The position numbers were made by a program, and so were the translations under genes. Source: CAYRFQ01 sp964423615 (GTDB taxonomy: Bacteria > Planctomycetota > Planctomycetia > Gemmatales > Gemmataceae). Taken from it: DNA of 6,771 nt. Below are positions 6,131 to 6,771 of this stretch, one piece after another. The notes beneath the pieces are model-generated. The model was not told where the DNA came from. It was given only the letters and a program-made list of their open reading frames with translations, and did no database searches. Position 1 is the stretch's first letter, and each line of letters opens with the position of its first letter. The DNA lies in NCBI GenBank assembly GCA_964423615.1, contig CAYRFQ010000189.1, forward strand, positions 1-6,771. The letters run 5' to 3'.

Positions 6131-6162
6131 AGGCCGGAACTAAGAGCAAGTTGTTCCGGCCT
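6131..6162. repeat. Perfect 10-bp inverted repeat, REP-like hairpin
   Basis: AGGCCGGAAC (6131-6140) and GTTCCGGCCT (6153-6162) are exact inverted copies around a 12-base loop. Neither strand has a T-run after the stem, so it is not a standard Rho-independent terminator. It lies 15 bases upstream of the promoter of the TIGR03067-like gene. It may be a REP-type dispersed palindrome or an upstream boundary element. Confidence 0.8.
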
Positions 6163-6417
6163 AACGCTGAAGATAAAGTCAGCGGTTTGTGAACCGACTC
6201 AAAAGTACTTATGCCGATTCTGACGCGGCCCTGTTCAACAATTGGATCACTGAACCAACGAACAAGGCTCTCTAATTTCTCATGTTAGAAGACCAGACTG
6301 GAGAACGAAGTTCTTGTGCTCCGGGACTTCACTGCCTGTTGGCGATCAATTCCAGCATTTAATTCACGGATTTGATCGCCTGGACTGATTAGATGCCCGT
6401 TCTGGCATTCATCAGTG
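6163..6417. other. Gene-free stretch with small inverted repeats
   Basis: No credible reading frame is present. Visible structure: a small hairpin CGGTT/AACCG at about 6183-6196, a 9-bp inverted repeat GGCGATCAA/TTGATCGCC at 6341-6380 and a short hairpin ATGCC/GGCAT at 6392-6407. The last two lie just past the stop of the minus-strand proline-rich frame. Confidence 0.5.
6341..6380. repeat. 9-bp inverted repeat downstream of the proline-rich frame
   Basis: GGCGATCAA (6341-6349) and TTGATCGCC (6372-6380) are perfect inverted copies 22 bases apart. There is no adjoining T-run. It could stabilise the 3' end of a minus-strand transcript, but nothing proves that. Confidence 0.5.
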
Positions 6418-6771
6418 TTATTGTCTAGGTGGAGAAGGTGGTGGAGGAGGTGGTGGGAAGGGAAGAGGGTTGTTTGCTTGAGGAGCTGTTCCGAGAAGGT
6501 GCCCGAAACCAACGAATCGCAATGCGCGCATGCCCAATTTTACAACTGTTTGGCTAGTTGGAGTCGAAATCTCAAGTTTGTAGGAATAGTCGACTCTTGG
6601 CTGAAAGGTAACCGTCGTCGAAATTCAAAAATGGGTCTTGATACCGGTGAAGTTCTTAATTGCCACGTGCTGGAGTGTCGACAAATTGCGGGTAGAAATT
6701 GAGATTGGAATGGGTTGGGTAACACTTTACTGATCTGAAGTTGGTCTTTCCGTTTTGTTGTCGTTTGAATA
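6418..6771 (-). pseudogene. Probable decayed gene ending in a proline-rich tail, continuing past the window edge
   Basis: On the minus strand one frame reads like real protein up to a TAA at 6418-6420. The segment from 6624 down includes VTFQPRVDYSYKLEI, TPTSQTVVKLGMRALRF and GFGHLLGTAPQANN, then a tail NPLPFPPPPPPPSPPRQ. The same frame upstream reads TQPIPISISTRNL and HVAIKNFTGIKTHF, but it is broken by a TGA at 6625-6627 and a TAA at 6727-6729. No start codon suits a complete protein. I do not recognise the family. The proline codons account for the G-rich purine tract seen on the plus strand (about 6429-6470). The gene may be a remnant, or this may be a chance open frame; the non-repetitive, strand-like composition favours a remnant. 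Confidence 0.35.

Noticed and set aside
6131..6162. Rho-independent terminator
   Set aside because: There is a strong stem, but no T-run follows it on either strand.

Overview
The window looks like a piece of a planctomycete chromosome (order Pirellulales/Planctomycetales is a guess). Three signs point there: a secreted S1 sulfatase of the iduronate-2-sulfatase type, a small exported protein resembling the planctomycete-specific TIGR03067 domain, and a soluble diadenylate cyclase with a pyruvate-kinase-C-like N-terminus. Weak or absent Shine-Dalgarno sites on most genes and long, repeat-rich intergenic stretches also fit. No database search was possible, so all family names come from motif recognition.

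Layout: (1) 1-53, the 5' part of a tRNA-Lys(UUU) on the minus strand, cut by the window edge. (2) 54-636, no recognisable gene. (3) 637-2289, a tight plus-strand pair: a DAC-domain c-di-AMP synthase followed 3 bases later by an AlkB-like Fe(II)/2-oxoglutarate oxygenase. (4) 2448-3983, a minus-strand secreted sulfatase, convergent with that pair. (5) 3984-5479, about 1.5 kb without an intact gene. It holds a REP-like hairpin, an 11-bp tandem repeat, a cluster of overlapping palindromes and the broken C-terminal end of an IS630-type transposase. (6) 5480-5995, a minus-strand small exported TIGR03067-like protein with a strong ribosome binding site and a good sigma-70-like promoter. (7) 6116-6771, hairpins and a minus-strand proline-rich reading frame interrupted by stops, probably a decayed gene.

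The most interesting part is the cyclase/oxygenase pair. The cyclase carries EGA where the family has the catalytic DGA, and RHW where it has RHR. The AlkB-like protein keeps the HxD...H iron ligands and the first 2-oxoglutarate arginine but not the second. The near-overlapping genes suggest co-expression and perhaps a functional link between c-di-AMP signalling and nucleic-acid or protein demethylation; that link is inference. The other intact genes look like ordinary planctomycete cargo: sulfated-polysaccharide breakdown outside the cytoplasm and a lineage-specific exported protein of unknown role.
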